Origin: Pseudomonas entomophila
GTDB taxonomy: Bacteria; Pseudomonadota; Gammaproteobacteria; Pseudomonadales; Pseudomonadaceae
NCBI RefSeq assembly: GCF_029193575.1
Contig: NZ_JARGCS010000030.1
Location: forward strand, 62,001 to 126,000
Direction of reading: 5' to 3'
DNA length: 64,000 nucleotides
Positions 24,370 through 34,654 of this stretch are shown here, one piece after another; position 1 is the stretch's first letter, and every line of letters begins with the position of its first letter. The notes beneath the pieces are model-generated. The model worked only from the letters and a program-made list of their open reading frames with translations, searched no databases and was not told where the DNA came from. Both the position numbers and the translations under genes were made by a program.

Positions 24370-25815
24370 TCACTGCTGGGTCACGGTCGCCCGGTTGCCA
24401 TTGCCGTACTGGCTGATGGTCGCGTTCATGTTGGCGCCGCTCTGGTCGACGAAGGCCTGGTTGGCATTGCCGCCCTGGGTCACGTAGGCGACGTTGACGC
24501 CGTCGGCCTGCTTGATGCTCGCCTCGTTGCCGCTGCCGTACAGCTGGTAGGTGTAGCTCTGGTTGCCGCTGCCCGACTGCTCCACGCTGATGCTGCCGGC
24601 GTTGCCCGCCGCCAGGCCCTCGGCGTAGTTCAGGCTGCCGCGCTGGTCGGCGATCAGCAGGTTGTCGCTGCCGTTCTGCTCGAAGTACAGCTCGTTGTTG
24701 CTGTCGACCTGGCGCGTTTCCATCTGGTTGCCGCTGCCGTTCTGGTTGAGCCGGGCCAACTGCGAGGCGCCTTCCTGGGTCAGGTTGACGCTGTTGCCGG
24801 TGCCGGTCTGGTTGAGTTCGGCGCGCTGGTGGCTGCCGAACTGGCCGCCGGATTTCTCGCCCTTCCAATTGCTGGCCATGACCTTGTTGCCGTTGCCGGT
24901 GGTGCTGATCACCAGGCTGTGGTTGTCGCCGGTCTGGTAGGTGAAGTGCAGGTTGTCCTTGCCGTTCTGCGAAATGCGGGTGACCGACTGGGTGGTCTCG
25001 TACTGGTCGGACCAACTGGCGTTGCGCTGGCCGTTCTGCGCCAGGGTGGCGCTGTTGCCCTGGCCGAAGCTCTGGTCGATGTAGCCTTCGTTGAGTTGGC
25101 CTTGTTGCATGACTGCGGCCTGGCTGCCGATCTGGTTGTCCTGCCATACCTCCATGGAGTGGCCGGTACCGTACTGCTGGATGCCGATGCTGCCGCCCTG
25201 GCCGTCGCGTTGGTCGCCATAGGCCCAGTTGCCGTTGCCGTCCTGGTAGATCTCGATGTTGCCGTCCTGATGGGTCAGGTGTTCGGCGGCGGCGAAGTTG
25301 CCAGTGCCGCCCTGCATGATCAAGCTCTTGTTGTGGCTGCCGCCGAACAGTTGCTCGACCACCGCTTCGTTGGCCTGGCCCCACTGCATCGTAGTGGCCT
25401 GGCTGCCCAGCTGGGTGTCCTGGTAGACCATCGAGAAGTTGCCGCTGCCTTGCTGGGTTTGCAGGGCCTGGTTGTTCTCGCCCACCGACTGGCTGGCGAA
25501 GCTGTCGTTGAGGCTGCCGCCAGACTGTTGGGTGATCTGGCTGCCGTTCTCGTACAACTGCTCGGCGTAGCCGGCGTTGAAGGAGCCGGTGGCGCTCTGC
25601 TGGATATGGCTGGTGCTGGTGTCCTGCACCGCCAGGTGGTTGTGGTCGTGGCCGGCCTGGTGCTGCGTGGCCGAGGCGAACGGCGCCAGGCTCTGCTGCA
25701 CTTCGGCGATGTTCTGGTTGCCCTGCTGGGTCTGGGTCGAGGTGCTGTCGTCGGCCATGACCTGGCCGGCCAGGGCCAGGGCGATGGCGGCGCTCAAGGG
25801 TGCGAGCTTGTTCAT
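24370..25815 (-). CDS. csgA: very long curlin subunit CsgA-like
   Basis: The 481-residue exported protein (signal peptide 1-21, ending MADD) is built of about 20 curlin repeats of roughly 22 residues (Q-x-G-x2-N-x-A/S-x-V-x-Q, for example QSGSGNQSYTYQ and QYGNGNRATVTQ). E. coli CsgA has 151 residues and five repeats. The protein is Asn/Gln/Gly/Ser-rich and would form a beta-solenoid amyloid. An N-terminal His patch (HQAGHDHNH) may bind metal. GGAGG lies eight bases before the start. It is last in its operon, 16 bases after csgB, and carries its own terminator. Confidence 0.92.
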   Translation of the reverse strand: MNKLAPLSAAIALALAGQVMADDSTSTQTQQGNQNIAEVQQSLAPFASATQHQAGHDHNHLAVQDTSTSHIQQSATGSFNAGYAEQLYENGSQITQQSGGSLNDSFASQSVGENNQALQTQQGSGNFSMVYQDTQLGSQATTMQWGQANEAVVEQLFGGSHNKSLIMQGGTGNFAAAEHLTHQDGNIEIYQDGNGNWAYGDQRDGQGGSIGIQQYGTGHSMEVWQDNQIGSQAAVMQQGQLNEGYIDQSFGQGNSATLAQNGQRNASWSDQYETTQSVTRISQNGKDNLHFTYQTGDNHSLVISTTGNGNKVMASNWKGEKSGGQFGSHQRAELNQTGTGNSVNLTQEGASQLARLNQNGSGNQMETRQVDSNNELYFEQNGSDNLLIADQRGSLNYAEGLAAGNAGSISVEQSGSGNQSYTYQLYGSGNEASIKQADGVNVAYVTQGGNANQAFVDQSGANMNATISQYGNGNRATVTQQ

Positions 25816-25831
25816 GGTGGTGCCTCCAGGT

Positions 25832-26302
25832 CTATCGGTATTGGGTGATCTGTACGTGCTGGCCGTTGCCGGCCTGGGTCACCGAGCTGTTCAGCCCTGT
25901 GCCGCTTTGGTCGATCCGCGCGCTGTTGCCGTTGCCGATCTGCTCGATCTGCGCGTTGTTGTGGCTGCCGCTCTGCTGGATTGACGCGCTGTTGCCGTAG
26001 CCCTGCTGGCGGATGCTGGCCATCAGGTCGCTGCCTGCTTGCAGGATGAACGCCTCTTGCGCGCCCCCGGCCTGGACGATCTGGCCCAGCAGGGCCTGGC
26101 CGTTCTGGTCGAGGGCGGCGCGGTTGCCGCTGCCTTGCTGCTCCACCCACGCCACCTGGCCGGCGCCCGCCGGCAGCAGGCGGACCACCAGCGGTTCGCC
26201 GAGGTCGTTGCCGGCCGCGAGGTCGGCGTTGTCCAGCAGGTCGTCGGCCCAGGTGGCGGGAGCCACCAGCAGCAGGCCGAGAAGCAGGGCGGGCAGGCGC
26301 AT
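25832..26302 (-). CDS. csgB: curli nucleator CsgB-like
   Basis: The 156-residue protein has a signal peptide (cleavage near TWA) and about five curlin repeats in its second half (QQGSGNRAALDQ, QQGYGNSASIQQ, QIGNGNSARIDQ, ending HVQITQYR). Size and position before the long curlin fit the nucleator CsgB, which starts fibre growth at the cell surface. Ribosome site AGAGGAG is present. The gene order csgB-csgA is the usual one. Confidence 0.9.
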   Translation of the reverse strand: MRLPALLLGLLLVAPATWADDLLDNADLAAGNDLGEPLVVRLLPAGAGQVAWVEQQGSGNRAALDQNGQALLGQIVQAGGAQEAFILQAGSDLMASIRQQGYGNSASIQQSGSHNNAQIEQIGNGNSARIDQSGTGLNSSVTQAGNGQHVQITQYR

Positions 26303-26320
26303 GGCGTTGTCTCCTCTCGG

Positions 26321-28552
26321 CTACTGCACGTTGACCGGCACGGTGCGCACGGTGCCCTGGCTGCTGCGAATGGTCGCCGTCGGGTTGGCCGTCGGGATCA
26401 CCGTGGTGCTGTTGCTCACCGCCAGGCGCCAGCGGCCAGTCACCGGGACCGTGGTGCTGCCCAGGGTCACCAGGCCGTCCGGGGTGGTCACCTGCACCGT
26501 GATGGTGTTGCCGGTGGTCACCGAGGAGGTGCCGCTGATGTCCCAGTTGAAGCGGTTGTTGGAGCGCGCCGTGACGCTGGCCGCGGTGACCGCGAAGGTC
26601 TCCTGGGCTGGTCGTGGCGACACCTGGACCGTCACCGTGCCGGTGTTGGACAAGGCACCGAGGCTGTCACGCGCCACGTAGCCGAAGCTGGTGGTGAACG
26701 GTGCGCTGATGGTCGCTGGCGGCGTGTAGGTGACCTGGCTGCCGTCATGGCTGACCGTGCCGCGCCCGGCCGGGGGCTGGGTGACGCTGGCGATGGCCAG
26801 TGGCAGGTTGCCTTCGGGGTCGGTGTCGTTGCCCAGCACGTTGAGGGTCAAGGGCACGCCGAGGGTCGCGGCGGTGTCGGCCACCGCGGTCGGTGCCTGG
26901 TTCGGCGCGACGTTGACGGTCACCGTGGCCGGGGCCGACTTCAACCCCTTGGCGTCCTGGGCGCGGTAGCTGAAGGTCGCGACGAAGGCCGTGGTGGCGC
27001 CGGGCGGCGGGGTGTAGGTGACCGCCGTGCTGCCGTTGAGCGCCACAGAACCGAGGCCGGTGCCGGGTTGGGCGAGGTCGCTGATGCTCAGCGGCACGTC
27101 GCCGTCCGGGTCGCTGTCGTTGGCCAGCAGGCTCAGGGTCAGCGGCACGCCGACGCTGGTGCTGCCGCTGTCGGCCTGGGCCAGCGGTGGCTGGTTCTCG
27201 GCCTCGACCGGCGCGCTGCCGACCACCACCACCGGCTCCACGTCGCTGCCGCCGGCGGCGGACTTGACCGTGACGGTGGCGGGCGGTTGGGCGAGGTCGT
27301 TGACCGTCAGGCTCTGCAAGGTGCCGGCTTTGGACAGGCGGCCGTAACCCTGGGCGACCAGGTCCGGCACCTGCACCTCGTCACTGGAGCTGGCCTCGAT
27401 GAACAGGCGCTTGTTGGCCCAGTCGTAGCGTGCGGTGCGCACCTTGACCACGTCGGCGAGCTTGCTCGACAGCGCGGTCGGCCGGGTGCCGCCGGTGGCG
27501 CTGCTGGCGGTGACCACCACCACCGGTGGCGGCGCGGCCTGGCTCAGCTGCTGGCTGAAGAACAGCCCGTTGTTGTCGGCCAGCAGGTTGAACTGGCAGG
27601 GCGAAGGCGGCGAGCCGACCAGCGCCAGGCCGTTGCGCAGGCACAGGCTGGCGCTGTTCGGCGCCTTGGCGAACACCTCCACGCGGGTACCGGCGGCGTT
27701 GCGTTGGTAGGTGGCGCGTTGCAGCTCCACCGGGGTTTGCGCGCGGGGGTCGAGGACCTTGCCGGAAACCGTGAAGACGTTGGTCTGGAGGGTCCCGGCC
27801 GGGCCCTGGATACGCACGAAGTTGGTGTTGAACGGGCTGCCCGTCACCGCCTCGGTGAGGTTGGGGTCGCCGACGAAGGTCTCGGTGGCGCCGGTGTCGG
27901 GGTTCACCTCGGTGTAGGGGCCGTTGACGCTGCGCAGGAACGGGCCGAGGTTGCCGTTCAGCGCACCGCTGAAGTCCCCCGGGGCGCCGATGCCGATGTC
28001 ACGGGTGAGGTTGATCGCCCGCCGCCCGGTGGTGGTGACGTTGATCGTTTCCACGCCGTAGGGGTGGGTGATGGTGTAGGTGCCGGTGCGCGGGATCGAG
28101 GCGCGGATACGCACGCGCGCAAAGCTCAGCTGGTCGCCGTCCACCGGGTTCTCGGCGGCGAACGCCGCTTCCAGGCCGGCGACGTAGACCTCCAGTTCAT
28201 AGCCGCTGTTGCCGACCTGGGGGATTTCGGTCTCGGCCAGGAACCAGAACATCTCCGGCGGCCAGTTGTCGGGGAATACCAGCGGCAGGGTGTCGTCGTA
28301 CACCCCAGGCTCCGGCAGCAACGTGCACATGTAGGCCGGCGCGCCGGGGCCGCCGGGGTTGCGCGAGCTGGTGGCGCGGGACTGGCACAGCTCCAGCGAC
28401 AGGTCGGTGGCGTCCTTGTACCACATCGGGTAGCGCCCGGTGGCCAGGGTGTAGGGGCCTGGGTCGACCTCGGACAGCGCGGCCCAGGCCACGCCACTGA
28501 GGGTGAAGGAAAGCCCGGCGGCGCATAGCGCCCGGCGTGGCCAAGTGTTCAT
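26321..28552 (-). CDS. exported protein with Ig/cadherin-like repeats, curli-linked
   Basis: This is a 743-residue secreted protein with a signal peptide ending AWA. Residues about 25-400 form a domain shared with its neighbour (GPYTLATGRYPMWYKDATD, YMCTLLPEPGVYDDT, SFARVRIRASIP, NGPYTEVNP, TGSPFNTNFVRIQGP). Two or three calcium-type cadherin/Ig-like repeats follow (LANDSDPDGDVPL, LGNDTDPEGNLPL, each near TYTPP). ATG 28552 has AAGGAGG five bases upstream. The function is not known to me. Export with curlins suggests a fibre-associated adhesin or a substrate of the neighbouring secretion system. Confidence 0.8.
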   Translation of the reverse strand: MNTWPRRALCAAGLSFTLSGVAWAALSEVDPGPYTLATGRYPMWYKDATDLSLELCQSRATSSRNPGGPGAPAYMCTLLPEPGVYDDTLPLVFPDNWPPEMFWFLAETEIPQVGNSGYELEVYVAGLEAAFAAENPVDGDQLSFARVRIRASIPRTGTYTITHPYGVETINVTTTGRRAINLTRDIGIGAPGDFSGALNGNLGPFLRSVNGPYTEVNPDTGATETFVGDPNLTEAVTGSPFNTNFVRIQGPAGTLQTNVFTVSGKVLDPRAQTPVELQRATYQRNAAGTRVEVFAKAPNSASLCLRNGLALVGSPPSPCQFNLLADNNGLFFSQQLSQAAPPPVVVVTASSATGGTRPTALSSKLADVVKVRTARYDWANKRLFIEASSSDEVQVPDLVAQGYGRLSKAGTLQSLTVNDLAQPPATVTVKSAAGGSDVEPVVVVGSAPVEAENQPPLAQADSGSTSVGVPLTLSLLANDSDPDGDVPLSISDLAQPGTGLGSVALNGSTAVTYTPPPGATTAFVATFSYRAQDAKGLKSAPATVTVNVAPNQAPTAVADTAATLGVPLTLNVLGNDTDPEGNLPLAIASVTQPPAGRGTVSHDGSQVTYTPPATISAPFTTSFGYVARDSLGALSNTGTVTVQVSPRPAQETFAVTAASVTARSNNRFNWDISGTSSVTTGNTITVQVTTPDGLVTLGSTTVPVTGRWRLAVSNSTTVIPTANPTATIRSSQGTVRTVPVNVQ

Positions 28553-28584
28553 GCTGCCTCCTTGAAGGCGGGGCCTTGGAATGT

Positions 28585-29931
28585 TCATGGCACCAGCACC
28601 ACGTCTTCGCTGTCGCTGCCGCCGTGGGCACTGGTGACCTGCACCACGGCCGGCGGGATCGGCGAGAGCCCGGTGGTGAGGGTCTTCACCGCACCGTTGC
28701 CGGACAGGCTGCCGATCAGCGCGCCATTGCCGGTGCGGGCGGTGAGGGCGGGTGGGCTGGTCTCGTCGCTGGTGCTCGCCACCAGGGTCAGTTGGCCGCT
28801 GGCCAGGCTGTACTCGGCGCGGCTGATGACCACCAGGTCGGTGAGCGGCAGGCTGGCCGTGGTCGGGCTGCTGGTGGCGATCGCCAGGCTGTTGTCGGCG
28901 GTCACTTGCAGGTTCAGCGGCAGGCTCGGGTTGAGCGCCGACTGGGCGTACCAGGCGCCGGTGCCGTTGGCTTCACTCAGGGCCAGGGTGGGGGCCTGGC
29001 TGGTCAAGGTGACCGTGGCCGGCGCCGGCGGGGCCATGACGAAGACATCCTGCTGGGCGCGCAGGTCGCCGTTGTCGCTGTGGCGCGAGTAGGTGCTGCG
29101 CAACGGGATCATCGGCGTCGGGCGGTTGACCGTGGACAGCTTGCCGGACACCGCGAACAGCTCGGTGCGCAGGTCGATGCCATTGGGCCCTTCGATGCGC
29201 ACGAAGTTGGTGTTGAACGGGCTGCCGGTCACCGGCTCTTCCAGGTTCGGGTCGCCGATGTAGCGTTCGCTGGCGCCGCTGCCTGGGTTGGTTTCGGTGT
29301 AGGGGCCGTTGACACTGCGCAGGAACGGCCCGACGTCGCCCTTGAGCGCGCCAGTGAAGTTGCCGGCGCCGGCGATGCCGATGTCGCGGGTCATGTTGAT
29401 CGCCCGGCGCCCGGCGGCGGGTACGTCGAACACGTCCACACCGTAGGGGTGGGTGACCACGTAGGTACCGGCCACCGGCACATCGACGCGGATGCGCACC
29501 CGGGCGAAGCTGACCTGGTCGCCCTCGACCGGCTCCTCGGCGGCGAAGGCGGCCTCGATGGCGGTGCCGTAGCTCAGGTCGATGCCGCGCGCGGCATCGA
29601 CGATGGCCGCATCGGCGGTGAACCAGAAGGCTTCATCGGGGAAGTTGCTGGGGAACTGGATCGGCTGGGTGTCATCGAACACGCCCGGCGTCGGCAGCAG
29701 CGTGCACATGTACGAAGGCGCCCCGGGGGCGCCGGCCACGCGTGAGCTGACCGCCTTGGACAGGCACAGGTCCAGGACCCGGCCATGGCTGTCCTGGTAC
29801 CAGGCGGCGAAGTTGCCGTTGGCCAGGGTGTAGGGCCCGGTGTCGACCGCGTACAGCGCAGCCTGGGCCGGTAGCTGGAGCAGGCCGGCGAAGATCGCCA
29901 CGGCCAGCGGGTGAGGTGTCGGTCGGTGCAT
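28585..29931 (-). CDS. exported paralogue of the Ig-repeat protein, first gene of csgBA operon
   Basis: The 448-residue secreted protein (signal peptide ending PAQA) is homologous along most of its length to residues 25-480 of the next protein, without the Ig/cadherin repeats. Shared landmarks include GPYTLANGNFAAWYQDSHG, YMCTLLPTPGVFDDT, FARVRIRVDVP and NGPYTETNP. Two conserved Cys pairs may form disulphides. GGAGGGAG precedes the start, and a sigma-54 promoter lies about 55 bases upstream. The pair probably arose by duplication with added or lost Ig repeats. Confidence 0.8.
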   Translation of the reverse strand: MHRPTPHPLAVAIFAGLLQLPAQAALYAVDTGPYTLANGNFAAWYQDSHGRVLDLCLSKAVSSRVAGAPGAPSYMCTLLPTPGVFDDTQPIQFPSNFPDEAFWFTADAAIVDAARGIDLSYGTAIEAAFAAEEPVEGDQVSFARVRIRVDVPVAGTYVVTHPYGVDVFDVPAAGRRAINMTRDIGIAGAGNFTGALKGDVGPFLRSVNGPYTETNPGSGASERYIGDPNLEEPVTGSPFNTNFVRIEGPNGIDLRTELFAVSGKLSTVNRPTPMIPLRSTYSRHSDNGDLRAQQDVFVMAPPAPATVTLTSQAPTLALSEANGTGAWYAQSALNPSLPLNLQVTADNSLAIATSSPTTASLPLTDLVVISRAEYSLASGQLTLVASTSDETSPPALTARTGNGALIGSLSGNGAVKTLTTGLSPIPPAVVQVTSAHGGSDSEDVVLVP

Positions 29932-29986
29932 GAGAACTCCCTCCTGCAAACGGGCCCATGGGGTTGGGGCGTCTGAAGGGGGATCG

Positions 29987-30001
29987 GCAACTGTTGTGCC
30001 A
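29987..30001 (-). promoter_or_regulatory. sigma-54 promoter of the csgBA operon
   Basis: Read on the minus strand: TGGCACA-ACAG-TTGC, with ten bases between GG and GC. It lies about 55 bases before the ATG at 29931 and about 90 bases downstream of a GTCCCC-N6-GGGGAA site. Confidence 0.87.
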
Positions 30002-30090
30002 GGTGCCTGTGAATGGGCTGGAGGGCGCGTAGGGCAAGGGTTGGGGCGAGGTGGTGGGGAAGGGCTTGGGTGGCTGGGGGATGGGCGGTG

Positions 30091-30108
30091 GTCCCCAGGG
30101 TTGGGGAA
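30091..30108. promoter_or_regulatory. palindromic activator site of the csgBA operon
   Basis: GTCCCC-AGGGTT-GGGGAA differs from TTCCCC-N6-GGGGAA at one arm base. Its distance to the -24 element (about 90 bases) is close to that of the proximal site of the T2SS/csg operon (85 bases). Confidence 0.68.
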
Positions 30109-30339
30109 TTGGGGGCGCAGGTTTCCCAGGCGTAGAAATCGAGGGGCGCCTGCGCGGCGTATCGCGAAGTGTGCGCTTGAGTTTGTTAGAGCCGCTGAGC
30201 CCGAGCGGCGCCCGCGCGGCACTCAATCACTACCTTTACGTAAACGTCACCTTGTGCCACCCTCCCAGCCAGCCTTGATGACGCCCGGCATTTTCTGACG
30301 CACACTGCGGAAAATTCCGGGGCATAGCTGGAGTAGACG
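30109..30339. other. intergenic DNA with repeat-like GC-rich segment and TTTACGTAAA palindrome
   Basis: No gene is seen here. The segment 30135-30175 (GGGGCGCCTGCGCGGCGTA) resembles a GC-rich dispersed Pseudomonas repeat. TTTACGTAAA at 30235-30244 is a perfect palindrome about 95 bases before the regulator start and may be an operator; no clear -10/-35 pair was assigned. Confidence 0.4.
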
Positions 30340-32250
<1,911 letters not shown>

Positions 32251-32253
32251 GCC

Positions 32254-33987
32254 ATGGGCGGGTGGTTCTCAAGGCTCGTCGAGTCCACTGACCCCGTGCT
32301 CATGCGCCAGGCGCTGGCCTGGCTGTACGGCTTCGTGCGCCCGCAGCGCAAGGCCATCGGCGTGCTGCTGGGGCTGTCGCTGTCGGCCTCGCTGCTGGCG
32401 CTGGCCCAGCCTTGGCTGGTCAAGACCCTGATCGACGACGGCCTGCTGGCGCGCGACTACCAGACGCTGTGGCACATGGCGGCGTTGATGATCGGCGCCG
32501 GGTTGCTCGGCACCGTGCTGGCCGGCGTCAACCGCTACCTGCACACGCGCTTGTCCGGGCGCATCCTGTTCGCCCTGCGCGACGACCTGTACCGCCACCT
32601 GCAACAGCTGTCGCCGACTTTCTACGGGCGTCGGCGCACCGGCGACATCCTCTCGCGGCTCGATGGCGACGTCGCCGAGATCCAGCGCTTCGCCGTCGAC
32701 TCGCTGTTCTCTGCGGTGTCCAGCGTGATTGGCCTGCTCGGTGCGGTGGCGCTGATGCTGATGCTGTCGTGGCAATTGTCGCTGCTGCTGGCGTTGTTGA
32801 TCCCCCTCGAGGTGCTGTGGCTGCGCTGGATGCGGCGCAAGGTCGAGCGTGAGGTGCGCAGCCTGCGCGAGCGTTCGGCGGACGTGTCGTCGTTCCTGGT
32901 CGAGACGCTGCCGGCGATGAAGTTCATCCAGGCGGCGGGCCAACAGCAGCGCGAGGCCGCGCGCCTGGACCAACTGGGGCAGGGCTACATGGGCCAGTTG
33001 CTGAAAGTCCAGGTCACCGAATTCTTCACCCAGGCAGTGCCTGGCACCCTGACCTCGTGGTGCCGCGCCTGCGCCTTCCTGGTCGGCGGCTGGTGGGTGA
33101 TCCAGGGCACCTGGCAATTGGGTGCGCTGATCGCCTTTTCCACCTACCTGGGCATGGCTGTGGGCCCGGTGCAGAGCCTGCTGGGCCTGTACGTGGCGGT
33201 GCAGCGCATGGCCGTGAGCCTGGGCCGGGTGATGGAGCTCAAGCGCGAGCCGGTGGCGGTGTGCGAGGCTGCCACGCCTCGGCCAATGCCCGACGGGCCT
33301 GGCGAGCTGCGTCTGGAAGGCGTGGCGTTCGCTCACCAGGGGCGTCAGGGCGCCGTGCTCGACGCTGTCGACCTGAGCGTGGCGGGGGGGCTCAAGGTGG
33401 CGATCAGTGGTGCCTCGGGGGTCGGCAAATCGACATTGATCGACCTGCTGCAACGCTTCTACGACCCCGATGCCGGGCGCATCCTGCTCGATGGCGTGGA
33501 CGTGCGCGAACTGGACCTGGCCGCCCTGCGGCGGCGTATCGCCGTGGTCAGCCAGGACATCGTGCTGTTTCGCGGCACCCTCGCCCAGAACCTGGCCTAC
33601 AGCGCGCCCCAGGCCAGCCGCGCCGACCTCGAACGGGTGGTGCGCCTGACCCGCTTGGACAGCTTGGTGCAAAGCCTGCCCCTGGGCCTGGACGGGTTGC
33701 TCGGCGAGCGCGGGCAGCAGCTTTCCGGTGGGCAGAAACAGCGCATCGCCATTGCCCGTGCATTGCTGCAGGACCCCGCAGTCCTGGTGCTCGACGAAGC
33801 CACGTCGGCCGTGGACGAAGCCACCGAGCGCGAGGTGATCGCCGCCATCGACCAACTGTTCGCCGGGCGCACGCGCATCCTCATCAGCCACCGTCCTTCG
33901 ACCCTCGCCGACGCCGACCTGCACCTGCGCTTGCACGACGGCGCCTTGCAGGTGCTCGATCCGGAGGCTGCCCGTCATGGCCATTGA
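32254..33987 (+). CDS. qhpF: ABC exporter QhpF for the amine dehydrogenase gamma subunit
   Basis: A 577-residue half-transporter with fused membrane and ATPase domains. Six transmembrane helices occupy about 30-320. The nucleotide-binding domain has Walker A GASGVGKST, signature LSGGQKQR and Walker B VLVLDEATSAVDE. In the quinohemoprotein amine dehydrogenase system, QhpF carries the cross-linked gamma subunit to the periplasm, since that subunit has no Sec signal. It starts three bases after the regulator stop and overlaps qhpE. Confidence 0.87.
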   Translation: MGGWFSRLVESTDPVLMRQALAWLYGFVRPQRKAIGVLLGLSLSASLLALAQPWLVKTLIDDGLLARDYQTLWHMAALMIGAGLLGTVLAGVNRYLHTRLSGRILFALRDDLYRHLQQLSPTFYGRRRTGDILSRLDGDVAEIQRFAVDSLFSAVSSVIGLLGAVALMLMLSWQLSLLLALLIPLEVLWLRWMRRKVEREVRSLRERSADVSSFLVETLPAMKFIQAAGQQQREAARLDQLGQGYMGQLLKVQVTEFFTQAVPGTLTSWCRACAFLVGGWWVIQGTWQLGALIAFSTYLGMAVGPVQSLLGLYVAVQRMAVSLGRVMELKREPVAVCEAATPRPMPDGPGELRLEGVAFAHQGRQGAVLDAVDLSVAGGLKVAISGASGVGKSTLIDLLQRFYDPDAGRILLDGVDVRELDLAALRRRIAVVSQDIVLFRGTLAQNLAYSAPQASRADLERVVRLTRLDSLVQSLPLGLDGLLGERGQQLSGGQKQRIAIARALLQDPAVLVLDEATSAVDEATEREVIAAIDQLFAGRTRILISHRPSTLADADLHLRLHDGALQVLDPEAARHGH

Positions 33988-34654
33988 AGCGCGCCTGGGG
34001 CTGATCGACAGCGGCTGTTCGCAGGCGCAAGCGCCGTGGTTGCTGGAGGCGCGCCGCTTCTGGCTGGAAGACGGCCTGCTGCGGGAGGGCGAGGTGCAGG
34101 CCGATAGCCTTGGCCATGGCAGCGCGGTGCTGGCCGCCTTGCGCGCCGAAGCCGGCGAGGCGCCGCTGCTGATGGCCCAGGTGTTCACCGGGCAGGCCAG
34201 CACCAGCGCGTTGCAGGTGGCTGCCGCTTTGCTGTGGCTGGTGGAGCAGGGCGCGACGTTGATCAACCTGAGCCTGGGCCTGCACCAGGACCGCCCGGTA
34301 CTGCGCGATGCCTGCGCCGCCGCCCAGGCCGCCGGGGTGTTGCTGTGTGCCTCGAGCCCAGCGCGCGGCGGCCCGGTGTACCCCGCCAGCTACCCCGGCG
34401 TGCTGCGCATCACGGGTGATGCGCGTTGCACAGCGGGGCAGTGGTCGTGGCTGGGCACGGCGCAGGCGGATTTTGGCGCGCCCGTCGGCGCAGCGGGGCA
34501 GGCCGGTGCGAGCCTGGCCTGCGCCACCCTCAGCGGGCGCATCTTTGCCCTGCTGCGCGCGCAGCCTGGGCTCAAGCATGCGGCGCTGCTGGCGTGGTTG
34601 AAGGACAACGCGGCCTATCACGGGCCGGAGCGGCGAGGTGGCCATGGCCAGTGA
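33977..34654 (+). CDS. qhpE: subtilisin-like leader peptidase QhpE
   Basis: A small serine protease of 225 residues without signal peptide. The triad can be placed as Asp in LGLIDSG, His in LGHGSAV and Ser in GASLACATLSG, with NLSLGL as the substrate strand. QhpE removes the leader of the gamma subunit QhpC after thioether formation. It overlaps qhpF by 11 bases and qhpG by 11 bases. Confidence 0.87.
   Translation: MAIEARLGLIDSGCSQAQAPWLLEARRFWLEDGLLREGEVQADSLGHGSAVLAALRAEAGEAPLLMAQVFTGQASTSALQVAAALLWLVEQGATLINLSLGLHQDRPVLRDACAAAQAAGVLLCASSPARGGPVYPASYPGVLRITGDARCTAGQWSWLGTAQADFGAPVGAAGQAGASLACATLSGRIFALLRAQPGLKHAALLAWLKDNAAYHGPERRGGHGQ

Noticed and set aside
23794..25848. Plus-strand open frame of about 684 residues across alkB and csgA
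   Set aside because: It runs antisense to AlkB, a REP, the csg terminator and the curlin repeats; the apparent Val/Ala/Leu repeats are the complement of curlin codons.
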